Part shown: positions 1 through 9,465 of the stretch, piece after piece
Numbering within the stretch: position 1 is the stretch's first letter
Layout: every line of letters starts with the position of its first letter
Assembly: GCA_959347315.1 (NCBI GenBank)
Contig: OY365812.1
Location: 2,133,382 to 2,197,381, forward strand
Length of the DNA: 64,000 nucleotides
DNA from: Bimastos eiseni
Lineage: Eukaryota > Annelida > Clitellata > Crassiclitellata > Lumbricidae
Reading direction: 5' to 3'
Made by a program: the position numbers and the translations under genes
The notes under the pieces: model-generated
The model's database searches: none
What the model was told of the DNA's origin: nothing
Seen by the model: only the letters and a program-made list of their open reading frames with translations

Positions 1-350
1 GAGGATATTACTGGAATGGATTGGATTAGCATATAAGTGTGTCTAATGCATTTGGAGACCGGCTACAGTATCTCAGGATGATACTGAGGATAAAAAATAT
101 TGTTGACTACAATATCAAAAAACACAGAGGAGAATCCTTCCTTCTCGATGGGGTTCGTCCAATGAGAGCACACACATAAAATTATCCAGTCCGCTTTTGC
201 TGCAATGGAGACTCGTGGTGCTTCGAGTATGTTCGTGGGAGAACCACTTCTTTCAGTTAGGATTCGTCTTGGAATAGCACAGTGAACCCAACCCACAGAC
301 GATGATTGGCAGCGGCACTTTGCTGATCCAATTTTTGATACCAGAAATGT

Positions 351-410
351 TAGCCAATCAGAGGCCAATAAGAGTTTCTAAGCTCATCCGTTCAAGATAA
401 ATAAAGAACG
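351..410 (+). promoter_or_regulatory. Promoter of EF-hand gene copy 1
   Basis: Two CCAAT boxes (354-358 and 365-369), an inverted one at 305-309 and a TATA-like GATAAATAAAG at 396-406. About 25-30 bases downstream lies cttagtcgg, which is also conserved just after the TATAAG box of the diverged gene at 41.5 kb, so transcription probably starts near 425-440. A tentative 5'UTR exon ends at the GTATGG donor after 495, and the next acceptor is at 777. Inferred from motif spacing and conservation between copies. Confidence 0.55.
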
Positions 411-789
411 CAGCAGGTGGAGAGTGAGAGGCATCTTAGTCGGCGTAATAGGTCAGACATCAAAGTTATTGGTTTGGAATCTCAGAAGAACTACGGTATG
501 GTACGCCGAGACATAAGCAGCATTATTTTAAATTTAGCGTACTTTTCAGTGAAATAATCAGATTTGACAGATTTTCTTCCCAAGAAAAGGCACAATGCAA
601 TTCAAAATGGGCGTAAACAAGCAGTCTGATAAATAACAGATCTTTATGAATATAGTTACTGGAAGATGAATGACATTGTTGTCATCACTGCCCATCGATT
701 TGCAATATGCAATAGCCGAAAAAATTTCCTTTCGTGAAATCAATTTAAGTGAAATTTCGCTTTCTTTGCATTTATAGGTTTACATCGAT

Positions 790-1984
790 ATGCTGCCGAC
801 TTGGAAAACCTTGCTCTTGAGGAATTTGTTGCTCATTGCAGCAATTGAAAGCCTCGATCTACTCAAAGCAGGTGATTTTGAATTTCAGTCACCAGAGTAT
901 ATAATTATTAATGTGACAGGTATTGAATTCATTGATTACATCCGCATCAGTTACTTTCATGCAGCGAAAATCTCCTGATAGATTGAACAATCTTTCTTTC
1001 AGGAAGCAAATTTTGGTTGTGTCTGCAGGAGCTCTTTTAAATCTTCCAAATCTCGGGATCAGTCTTTTGTGGAACAAGAAGATGAAAACGATTATCTCCA
1101 GATTTGATTTCGACGGAGATGGTTCCATAAGTCGGAAAGATTTTCAAAACATGGCAGAGAGATTTGCTAAAGCGGGGAGCTTCAACCAAGTGGAAAAGGA
1201 CACAATCAACAAGAATTTCAATGACGCAAGTATTTTCCACAATGGTGTAATTAAATTTATTTTTAATTGTTGTACACACTGAACAATATGGCACTAACTG
1301 ACTATTAAGCAGAGCGATCGTTTATATGCCAGCGTAGGACTTAAAATAGAAGTACTTTGTATTAGTTTGGTGATTATTAGATTCTGTAAGGCATTAACTA
1401 CGAAGCAAGCAATGCTGGGAGTGCTCTCACGCTAGAACACAATGGTACATTGTATTGCATTGTTTTCAATCTGATCCTTAATTTTATTGAGCGCTTCTCA
1501 CAGCATAAATCTTCCAGATTCGCTCCAAAATGATTTATATTGGCCATCGGAAAGCGTTCCTTTGGCCATTCATTCGCTGTAGGTCAGTTTTGCTTTCGCT
1601 ACATCGTAGAGCAATGTATTATTCCAGATTTTCTCGTTTTTCACGGGAACAACAGATGACGTTTTGCTGACCGACGATCTATTGATAAAAACCATGACGA
1701 AACAAAGAGATAACCCTGCATTTAAGACGATGGTGCGCGATCTCCTGCTGAGTATCTTCACCTCTGTGAAATTCGAGACGGCAGGCTACCTCAATTACAA
1801 CGAGTATCGCGGAAATTTTGAAATTGCCGGCTTCAAAGATGTCTTATTCACGAAGTTGGCTTTCGACTTGATGGATTCTGACCACGACGGGAAGATTAGC
1901 CAGGAGCAGTTCACTCAGGGCCTTCTCGACTACATGACTTCAGATGATTTACTATCTACTGTGATATTCGGGCTTCTGTCCTAA
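790..1984 (+). CDS. Signal-peptide-bearing SCP-like EF-hand protein, copy 1
   Basis: Coding exons 790-871, 1029-1225 and 1628-1984 give 211 residues. Residues 1-27 (MLPTWKTLLLRN, then LLLIAAI) are hydrophobic and look like a signal peptide, encoded on their own exon ending in phase 1. EF1 is DFDGDGSISRKD, a good loop. The third loop (KFETAGYLNYNE) has lost acidic positions 1 and 5. The fourth, DSDHDGKISQEQ, keeps 1, 3, 5 and 9 but has Gln at position 12. The tail VIFGLLS resembles the C-terminal end of the 45 kb relative. Length and layout match sarcoplasmic calcium-binding proteins plus a leader. Intron 2 is GT-AG (872-1028). Intron 3 (1226-1627) begins GCAAGT, a GC-AG intron, which is the only boundary seen that keeps phase 0 and aligns with the two diverged relatives. 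The predicted protein is identical to copy 4. Secretion and calcium binding are inferences. Confidence 0.87.
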
Positions 1985-2344
1985 GTTCGACAACATATTT
2001 CCACTCATCCAGAATCCAGATGCAACAATTCGTGCTTGATGTCTTTATCTTTTAACTGACTCTAAACTTTAATTATTAGCTTCCTAGTCCACACAGACAT
2101 ACGATGAAGGCTCTGATCACGGTTTATAGCGAGATTATGGATAACACACGTGTCGATGTTTTTGCGTTACGTACGTAGCCGTGGGCACGATTCTAATAAG
2201 AATTTCAGTCATGAAGAAACTTGTCGTAGCATTTATTACGACCAAATTCCCTTCCCTCAAAGCAAATGTACGGGTCGATGCTAAACTAATTTGAAAACTT
2301 AGAATATTTTTATTTTACAAATCGGTTACTGAACACCACCACGC
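1985..2344 (+). other. 3'UTR/downstream flank of copy 1
   Basis: Shared with the other units. It contains a 6-bp stem-loop (gtcgta at 2223-2228, tacgac at 2237-2242). In units 2, 3 and 5 the corresponding sequence continues into AATAAA-containing DNA; here it is interrupted at about 2345 by the transposon nest, so copy 1 has lost that possible poly(A) signal. Confidence 0.5.
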
Positions 2345-2830
2345 AAAAATGAACTGGCTTCTGTCGTCATACATCATCAAGTCCCTTATTTCTGTCTCCT
2401 TAGCATATTCACCGCATTCGGCAACATTCTTCATGGAACCGTTCGTCACTGACTATCTTATTGGTTTGGCGTCTCTGGTACTGTTCAACTTTAGTTCCAA
2501 TCTTTGCGTTTTTCCAAATCCTGCATCGGTTAGAGCCTGTAGCCACTGTTAACAACCACTCCCACTCGCTTGTGGTGTGCCTCATCGCTCTGTCCTGGGC
2601 CCACTCCTCTTCAAACGTTACACGCATCAAGCATTATTAAGCCATCTATTTAATCAATAGAATTCTTTTCTGTTGAACTACATCTGTGCGTAGACGATGC
2701 CTAACCATATGTCCTTCTGCCTAGTTATTTGTCACCTCAATCGCCCAGTTTTGGTACACAATACGGGAAACCTAATCACTCAATTGAACAACCCCAACGA
2801 GTTGACGCAGCGCTTGTCAAAGTGCCACTA
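2345..2830 (+). mobile_element. Decayed non-LTR reverse transcriptase fragment (+)
   Basis: In broken frames it shows the RT signature of CR1/L2/Jockey-like LINEs. Positions 2571-2612 read CGVPHRSVLGPLLF (canonical GVPQGSVLGPLLF), preceded by a degenerate aspartate/FD..DH region and followed near 2690 by a VDD-like remnant of the catalytic FADD box. Several stop codons and frame changes: not functional. Confidence 0.75.
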
Positions 2831-3200
2831 GGATTCCGAGGCGCCTTAGACGGTTGGAGATTACGATTACGATTACTAACACAGTTTACCATTGGCGCCA
2901 AGATTTTCCGTATTCGCGTCTGCTTACTACCATACCGAAATATGCTATGATTGACAAAAATATATGCATTCAAGCAACTTGCTAAGGGTGTGTGATCCAG
3001 TGGATCGAATAGAAAATAATCGAGCATTTGCATCAGGAGTGTGACTTGTGCTAAACTGGGGTATATAGTTTCTGGCTATGGTGGGATGGGCCTACACATT
3101 TTAGAAGAATTCTGATAATATTGTGTATGGATCTTCTGGGGATCTCTACACAAGATCGACGAAATCCTTTTTTCATAATGTAAAGCAATTTTTCTTTAAA

Positions 3201-3265
3201 TCAGTCAATCGATCGATCGATCAATCAGTCAATCATTCAGTCAATCAATCAATCAATCAATCAAT
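3201..3265. repeat. TCAA/TCGA microsatellite
   Basis: Tetranucleotide run of tcaa, tcga and tcag units. An identical tract lies in unit 4 at 24,063-24,127. Confidence 0.9.
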
Positions 3266-3289
3266 ACAATTTCATATAGTGCCTCTTCG

Positions 3290-4079
3290 AGAAATCTACT
3301 CAGAGGCGCTCCCGGTCCAACCTCGGCCATTTAAGACAGTTTTTCAGAGTGGAGTAAAAATAGAGTAGAGAGTTCTTAGGTAAAAGTCGAAGATCCAATG
3401 GGAGGCTATTCCAAGCAGTTGGGCCCACAACCGAAAAAACACGATACTGCATCGTATAGGTCATGGAGAAAGGGACATGAAGAAGACCCTCTGAGGCAGA
3501 GCGCAGGGTCGGCCAACATTTCTATTACCGGCAACAGGTCAGCAAAGCTCGCTAAAGTAAGTGCAGGGGTTGCACCACAAAGGCAGCGCCAGACAAGAAG
3601 AGAAATCCAAAATGCAATGCGCTGGGGAGTGGGTAACCAACGTAAAATATTCCGCATATTTAGGCCTACAAGCGGTCATGCGGCCTGTCCTGGAGATGCC
3701 CCCAATCGGGCGAGCACAAGACCGATAAACTCTCTCGGGCTGCCCAATCCTACCAGTTGGAACGCCAGCACACACATGTAAGGTAGAGCAGCAGTTAAGA
3801 CAACTCGTGACGAAAGCGTGAGCAAGAGTAGTTGCAAACCTAGCAGAGAGGGAACGGGAGACAACCAGAAGTTGACGCAACTAGTTAAAAGCAGCTGCGA
3901 GCTACCGAGTTAACATGCTGGGCGAAGGAGAGCTCTTTGTCAAGAATGACCCCAAATTCGCACACAGATGTGCCGAAAGTAAAGCAGGGAAAATCAGCAG
4001 AGAACGAACCTAAGCCAATCTTTGCCAGTTGTTGCCAAGTCCCAATCCAGATAAATGTACCACTGGCAGCAAAAGCCAC
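3290..4079 (-). mobile_element. Decayed CR1/L2-like LINE ORF2 C-terminal fragment (-)
   Basis: Read on the minus strand from 4079 down, broken frames give consecutive hallmarks of the region after the RT domain of CR1/L2-like elements: FGVILDKELSFAQHVNSVAR, then AHAFVTS and LNCCSTL, GRIGQPERVYRS, a WLPTPQRIAF segment and finally CGPNCLEWPP. The frame changes at least twice and stops are present, so this is a dead fragment. Confidence 0.75.
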
Positions 4080-4131
4080 GACACAGAGATCAGCTTATTC
4101 TCCAGCGCTAGAATGGACACAAGGTGGGAAC

Positions 4132-4877
4132 TAGATGTCTACGAGTGGTGCGTTTTTGCTACCCGACCCGTACCCGTAACACAGGACCGTTACCGTATCT
4201 GTACTCCACCTGTACTCAATTTACTAACCGACCCGAAAATGAAGCCGATGTAGAGGATGAGTACGGAACTTGAGGAGGAGAGGAAGAAGAGCAAAATGAG
4301 GAATAGGAACAGAAGGATGAAGGAAGAGGAGAGGCAGCGGACGGACAGAAGCAGAAGGGACAGCTGTACGAGTGGAGGATGAAGATGAATAGGAGAATGA
4401 AGATTAGGAAAAAATTTAGGAGGACGAAGAGGAAGAATAAGAGGGAGAGAAACAGCTGTAGGAGGTGCAGGAAGTTGGAGTATGAGCAGAAATTTTGATG
4501 AGAAGGGAAAAAAGTAGAGTAGGACCAACAGAAGGAGTAGCAAGAAAGTGAGAAGAAAGAGGAATGACAATAATAGCAATTTAACACACATGGAAAGAGT
4601 AGGCGAAGCATTACATGCCGGTTTATTGTAGGCCTACTTTGATTTTGAATGTACCAGCTTGTCGATAAAAATAAGTAAGTCTTTGATGAGGCAAAATTCA
4701 TCTATATATTTATCGGTGACATTGCAGTCGCAAAACTTTACATTGACACGGGTAAAACCGGCATGCCAGGACCCATAATTAGTCTACCCGAACCCGACCC
4801 AACCCGCAAGTCATGTACCCGTACCCTACCCGAACCCGAGGATACGGGTCAGGTACGGGCTTACCCGCAGACCCCTA
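4132..4877. mobile_element. hAT-like non-autonomous DNA transposon, unit 1
   Basis: 746-bp element flanked by a perfect 8-bp duplication gtgggaac (4124-4131 and 4878-4885). The ends are imperfect inverted repeats: left TAGATGTCTACGAGT, right (reverse complement) TAGGGGTCTGCGGGT. Both subterminal regions are packed with acccg motifs. An 8-bp duplication and TAGGGGTC-like ends are typical of the hAT superfamily. The interior is purine-rich and shows no transposase, so it is non-autonomous. The interior resembles 37,200-37,350. Confidence 0.8.
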
Positions 4878-5145
4878 GTGGGAACCCATTTCACGCAACT
4901 AGCCATAAGCATAATGTCGCTGCTACGTAGACCATGAATGAGTCTACTACCAGAGGTTGTCACATGACTATCGGTATTCCTCCCAACTTACGTCTATATC
5001 GAATAATGCTTATCGTTGGCTAAAATACGTGCAGGTGAGCAACTTGCTTTGAATGTGTTATATGGAGTCTAACCCGGAAACGCTTGACTTCTCTCGTTTT
5101 CTGTAAACAGCATAACTTAGCGGTATAGCAGGTCTTAATGGTACT

Positions 5146-5937
5146 GTAGAATCTGTGTACATACAGTCATGAAACCTTAAACAAGGAGGACCGTGATAAG
5201 TTTACTTTTGAAGTGGAAGTGTCGCGTTATTAGTTTTCAATTTCTAATTGGAATTCGAAGTAAAGCAGACAAGAAGCAGATTACAACGCAGCATACGTGT
5301 ATAGCTTGTCAAGTCAAGTCAAGTCAAGTTATATACAAGAAAATGCCCAACCAATGGCTCAAAGTGAGAAACCCAAAAGGGCGTAAGCTCCGCTTACTAG
5401 GCCCCCAGTAGTTTTGAAATAACATAGATATGCAGACGGATATGGTAAAATATGCAGTACAATTAGAAATAAACATAGCTAATAAACTAAAATGCACACG
5501 ATAAGGAATTAGTAAACCTGTGGGAGAACATGTATGCGAAGAAGCTTCATAAATTACCAATCACAATGGGTAGTGTTCCAAAAATTTGGTCTTGTTCTTC
5601 GCGACAAACATTCATCCTGTAAGCACTTGATGTGACACGATCTTCCTCAACCTGACTGTGACGTCAACATAAACAGCGGTTAACAGAGTCGCAACAATAT
5701 GTGTTACAGGATCCACATCTCGCCTTCAGTTATCGAATTTAAACTCATGAACTCTTAGGGAATTCGACTCCTCGTTCATGCTATGCATGTAATCATATTG
5801 CGATCTGTCTGTTTGAAAATTAATGAAAATCTTTATCTTTAGTTTGTGTAGATACGGGTGTACTGTTATAAGACGGATTAGGTTAGAAAGTTGGACCAGA
5901 GAAATTAATTATCGAGAACGTGAAAAAACACTCTTCA
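5146..5937. other. Unit 1/4-specific intergenic DNA
   Basis: No gene seen. Contains a gtcaa run (about 5308-5331) and, at about 5573-5605, a stretch similar to 39,281-39,315 (aaaatttggtct followed by gttcttcgcga), suggesting a dispersed repeat. Confidence 0.5.
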
Positions 5938-6300
5938 AGAGTTCCACTGCAGTTCCACTACAGTTCCACAATAGTTCCACTACAGTTCCACTACAATTCC
6001 ACTACAGTTCCACTTCAGTTCCACTACAGTTCCACTACAGTTCCACTTCAGTTACACTTCAGTTACTTTGCACTTACATTACAAGTACTTTACAGGTACT
6101 TCACAGTTACATTAAAGTTACTTCGCAGTTACTTCACAGTTACAATTAATAACATTTATGTTGCATTTGCATTACATCGACATTGCATTTACATCACGCT
6201 TACATTACGTTTACGTTACAGTTATGTTACATTCACATTACATTCACATTCCAACTACACTCACATTACATTCAGAATACTTTCACATTACAATGACTCT
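5938..6300. repeat. Short-period minisatellite, unit 1
   Basis: Degenerate 12-bp array: first gttccactaca units, then ttacattaca-like and tttacattacg-like units. Homologous arrays occupy the same place in units 2-4. The ttccac variant is expanded only in units 1 and 4. Confidence 0.85.
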
Positions 6301-8675
6301 GCGCTGCTATTCATGAAGCTCTAAATACGACATCTTTTAAATTTAGAAATTCATTAGCTAGCCGCGAACAGTTATCTGAATTCACATTCCCAATATGCAC
6401 ACCTCAAAGCAAACCGAATTTGTACCTGAGAACAGTCAAGGAATTTGGAAAATTTTGTATCCTTTGGTCTTTTCCGATCATCATGTAGTAATAGTAACAT
6501 GAACACATACAGTGTTGGCTATTAATGCCTATTATCTGCAAATATCCTGATTCACGAATGAAAAACAATGGAGGCTGCAATAACCCTGTATTCGGCCATT
6601 GACCCGATAATGAATAAATTTCTGCATCTTGGACACGATGCAAACGCATCGCAGAACATTGGCCTTAGTTTTTTGCCTACATATAAATAATACCGTATAA
6701 TTACTACTGTGTGGGATCAGAGTGCCATGGGGCGTAACAGGTAATACGACGCCCACATCGCCATATGTTTCTGACAACCCCACGCAACCGTCCCTAAACG
6801 CGATAATTATCCCTTATCAATAAAACCGACGCAGTGGCTCGAAGTTTATTTAATAAGAAAACAGTATTAAAGCATTAAATTATGCAAATTCTGTTTTGCT
6901 TACAATGAACGCGTTGAAAATATTACGATTTATTACTCTGCATAAATTTCATCCTCCAGATAATGAACCAATGATTATAGTGAACGCCACTGGTGAAATG
7001 TGTGGCCATGCAGAAGACAAAACCCGCCGCTTGTTGGCTCCTAGTTATTGAGATAAAGGCAGAAATAGGTGAGAGGGGACAGAAACACGAAAACTCGTTT
7101 TCTGGTTGGGCCCATATTGTTACAAATGAATATGTCTTCTTTCAATATCAAAAATTAAAAAAATGTCGAATTCAAATAGTCAGTGGAAGAAAGATTACTT
7201 TTAATGCATGTGATGTCAAGATTTACAATTGCTAAGATATGCATGTTTTCGGAGGTGAACTAACTGGATTTCATACGCCGACCTGTCATATTTTCCAAAG
7301 TAGCAAACAGTAGCATACGATACAGTGTGATTTATTTCATACGGAATGTAACCCTTAATTGCACAGCAGAGTTGCGCAGTAATCGAGCAATGGCTGCTAA
7401 AGTTTTTGACGAAATGAACATTCCGACACTCTGACTTCGATTTTCTGAGTTGTCAAGAATATACTAATGAAAGAGTCAAACGAGTATAATTTAAGTCAGA
7501 TAAAAGTTGCTTCGATTCTGTGAAAAGTGTTTTAATGCAGATGCATTGTAGAATATAATTTAATAAAAATAATTAAAAAACGACAAGTGATAGGTTTTGA
7601 CCTCTGGTCTCACAATTAGTTCATCGAACTGTCAACGAAGGACGTGTGATCCAGTTTATTGACCACAACAATGTCTCTGAAGCCGTCAACCTGAAACTAA
7701 TGTTCCTTACCAGCTGTCTATCTGACTAAGAACCTCATCGGGGATTTGTTTTCGATCATCTTTGCTCGAGGCGGGTAATGAAGTTATTATCCGGATCGAT
7801 ATTAATTGAGTCGATATATGTTTCCTGACAAATCAGGCCTCGTCGTCCCCGACATTAGTACTCCGAAATCCGATGGCGTTGCAGCTCTGAAAACAAATTG
7901 AAATTGGAAAGGCACTGGAAATGGAAATTCACCCCAACTGATTCTCCAGTGATGATCAAGTTAGCAGTTGTGCTTCCTTTAAAAAACGTAGTTTAAAAAT
8001 GATCTGTATTGGCGTTGTAAATATTGTTTGTTAGTCAAGTAATAATAAGACGAGAATAAATAATTATTTGAACTGAAAATAGATCTATCATTATTAATAT
8101 AGCAGTCGCATATTTCACTGTTGTTGTTTTAATAACTTTATAAAAAGTTCTCTTGTCAATTGTCATCTTCTTTATGGCTGTAATCAGTTAAAATTACTAA
8201 TATAAATGTCACACTGTCGATTAGAATGGATAAGAAAACACGATCAGCAATTTACTGCTCTGCATGTTTGAAGCGTACGGAAAGACAGGGCGCTATAGAA
8301 GTGAATTGAGCTGGGACTGTTACATGAGACGTTAGGGCTTGTCATTATAGTGGTAAGCCATATATATATATCAACTATGTGGAATTGACAATGGTGAACT
8401 GGGCTTCTTATGTTGATAATGGATGAGTTATTGGGGTCAGTAATCGGTACCGAGAGTCTTGTCCTTAGATCGCTCTTCTCTCAAATTGCCACCTGGAGCT
8501 ACAATATTCACTAGACCGCATCCATTTGTTCTCCCAAAAAAGATAACAAATTTTCATTCCTAGCATGTTACGTAGCCGTTAACTATTATTAATCTTATAC
8601 TACTTTTGTTTAGTTTTATCGATTGTAAAAACAACTGCGCTTTGTCAGCTGGTATACTAGTATATACTAGTAAAC
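6301..8675. other. Conserved spacer, unit 1
   Basis: AT-rich DNA shared by units 1-4, no supported gene. ORFs on both strands are short and not conserved between copies. The stretch around 7860-7960 is recognisably similar to 39,320-39,430 upstream of the diverged gene at 41.5 kb. The unit ends in a repeated tatactagta motif just before 8676. Confidence 0.6.
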
Positions 8676-9026
8676 GAGGATACTACTAGAATGGATTGGG
8701 TTAGCATATAAGTGTGTCTAATGCATTTGGAGAACGGCTACAGTATCTCAGGATGATACTGAGGATAAAAAATATTGTTGACTACAATGTCCAAAAAACA
8801 CAGAGGAGAATCCTTCCTTCTCGATGGAGTTCGTCCAATGAGAGCACACACATAGAATTATCCAGTCCGCTTTTGCTGCAATGGAGACTCGTGGTGCTTC
8901 GAGTATGTTCGAGGGAGAACCACTTCTTTCAGTTAGGATTCGTCTTGGAATAGCACAGTGAACCCAACCCACAGATGATGATTGGCAGCGGCACTTTGCT
9001 GATCCAATTTTTGATACCAGAAATGT

Positions 9027-9086
9027 TAGCCAATCAGAGGCCAATAAGAGTTTCTAAGCTCATCCGTTCAAGATAAATAAAGAACG
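9027..9086 (+). promoter_or_regulatory. Promoter of EF-hand gene copy 2
   Basis: Same paired CCAAT boxes and GATAAATAAAG as copy 1, with the downstream cttagtcgg block. Confidence 0.55.
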
Positions 9087-9465
9087 CAGCAGGTGGAGAG
9101 TGAGAGGCATCTTAGTCGGCGTAATAGGTCAGACATCAAAGTTATTGGTTTGGAATCTCAGAAGAACTACGGTATGGTACGCCGAGACATAAGCAGCATT
9201 ATTTTAAATTTAGCGTACTTTTCAGTGAAATAATCAGATTTGACAGATTTTCTTCCCAAGAAAAGGCACAATGCAATTCAAAATGGGCGTAAACAAGCAG
9301 TCTGATAAATAACAGATCTTTATGAATATAGTTACTGGAAGATGAATGACATTGTTGTCATCACTGCCCATCGATTTGCAATATGCAATAGCCGAAAAAA
9401 TTTCCTTTCGTGAAATCAATTTAAGTGAAATTTCGCTTTCTTTGCATTTATAGGTTTACATCGAT

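Larger units (their letters stand above)
2345..5145. mobile_element. Nested transposon block of unit 1
   Basis: Composite insertion absent from units 2, 3 and 5, present in unit 4 (+20,862), and represented by a shorter diverged relative at about 35,960-37,565. Parts in order: a + strand LINE reverse-transcriptase fragment, an ATCA/ATCG microsatellite, a - strand CR1/L2-like RT fragment, an hAT-like element with 8-bp target-site duplication, and a shared 3' end (about 4930-5145). Confidence 0.75.
1..8675 (+). repeat. Tandem EF-hand gene unit 1 (8.7 kb)
   Basis: First of five direct units, possibly cut by the window edge. Order: promoter (about 350-410), EF-hand gene (790-1984), 3' flank, a 2.8 kb transposon nest (about 2345-5145), a ttccacta-type short-period repeat (about 5938-6300) and a shared AT-rich spacer to 8675. 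Positions 790 to about 6290 match unit 4 at a constant offset of 20,862 bp with only scattered substitutions. The last ~1.4 kb instead differs from the tails of units 2-4. Confidence 0.9.

Noticed and set aside
1010..1018. Alternative exon 3 acceptor ctttcag just upstream
   Set aside because: Gives the wrong phase after exon 2 and a stop within a few codons; the ctgcag acceptor keeps the frame and aligns with the diverged gene.
1229..1252. GT donors gtattt or gtgtaa for intron 3
   Set aside because: Both end exon 3 in phase 1, incompatible with the phase-0 acceptor supported by all seven genes.
1037..1294. Antisense frames opposite exon 3 (also 16,096 and 21,899)
   Set aside because: Shadows of the EF-hand exon; conserved only because the sense strand is.
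5938..6300. CRISPR-like array
   Set aside because: Units are contiguous and degenerate with no unique spacers, and the context is an animal genome.
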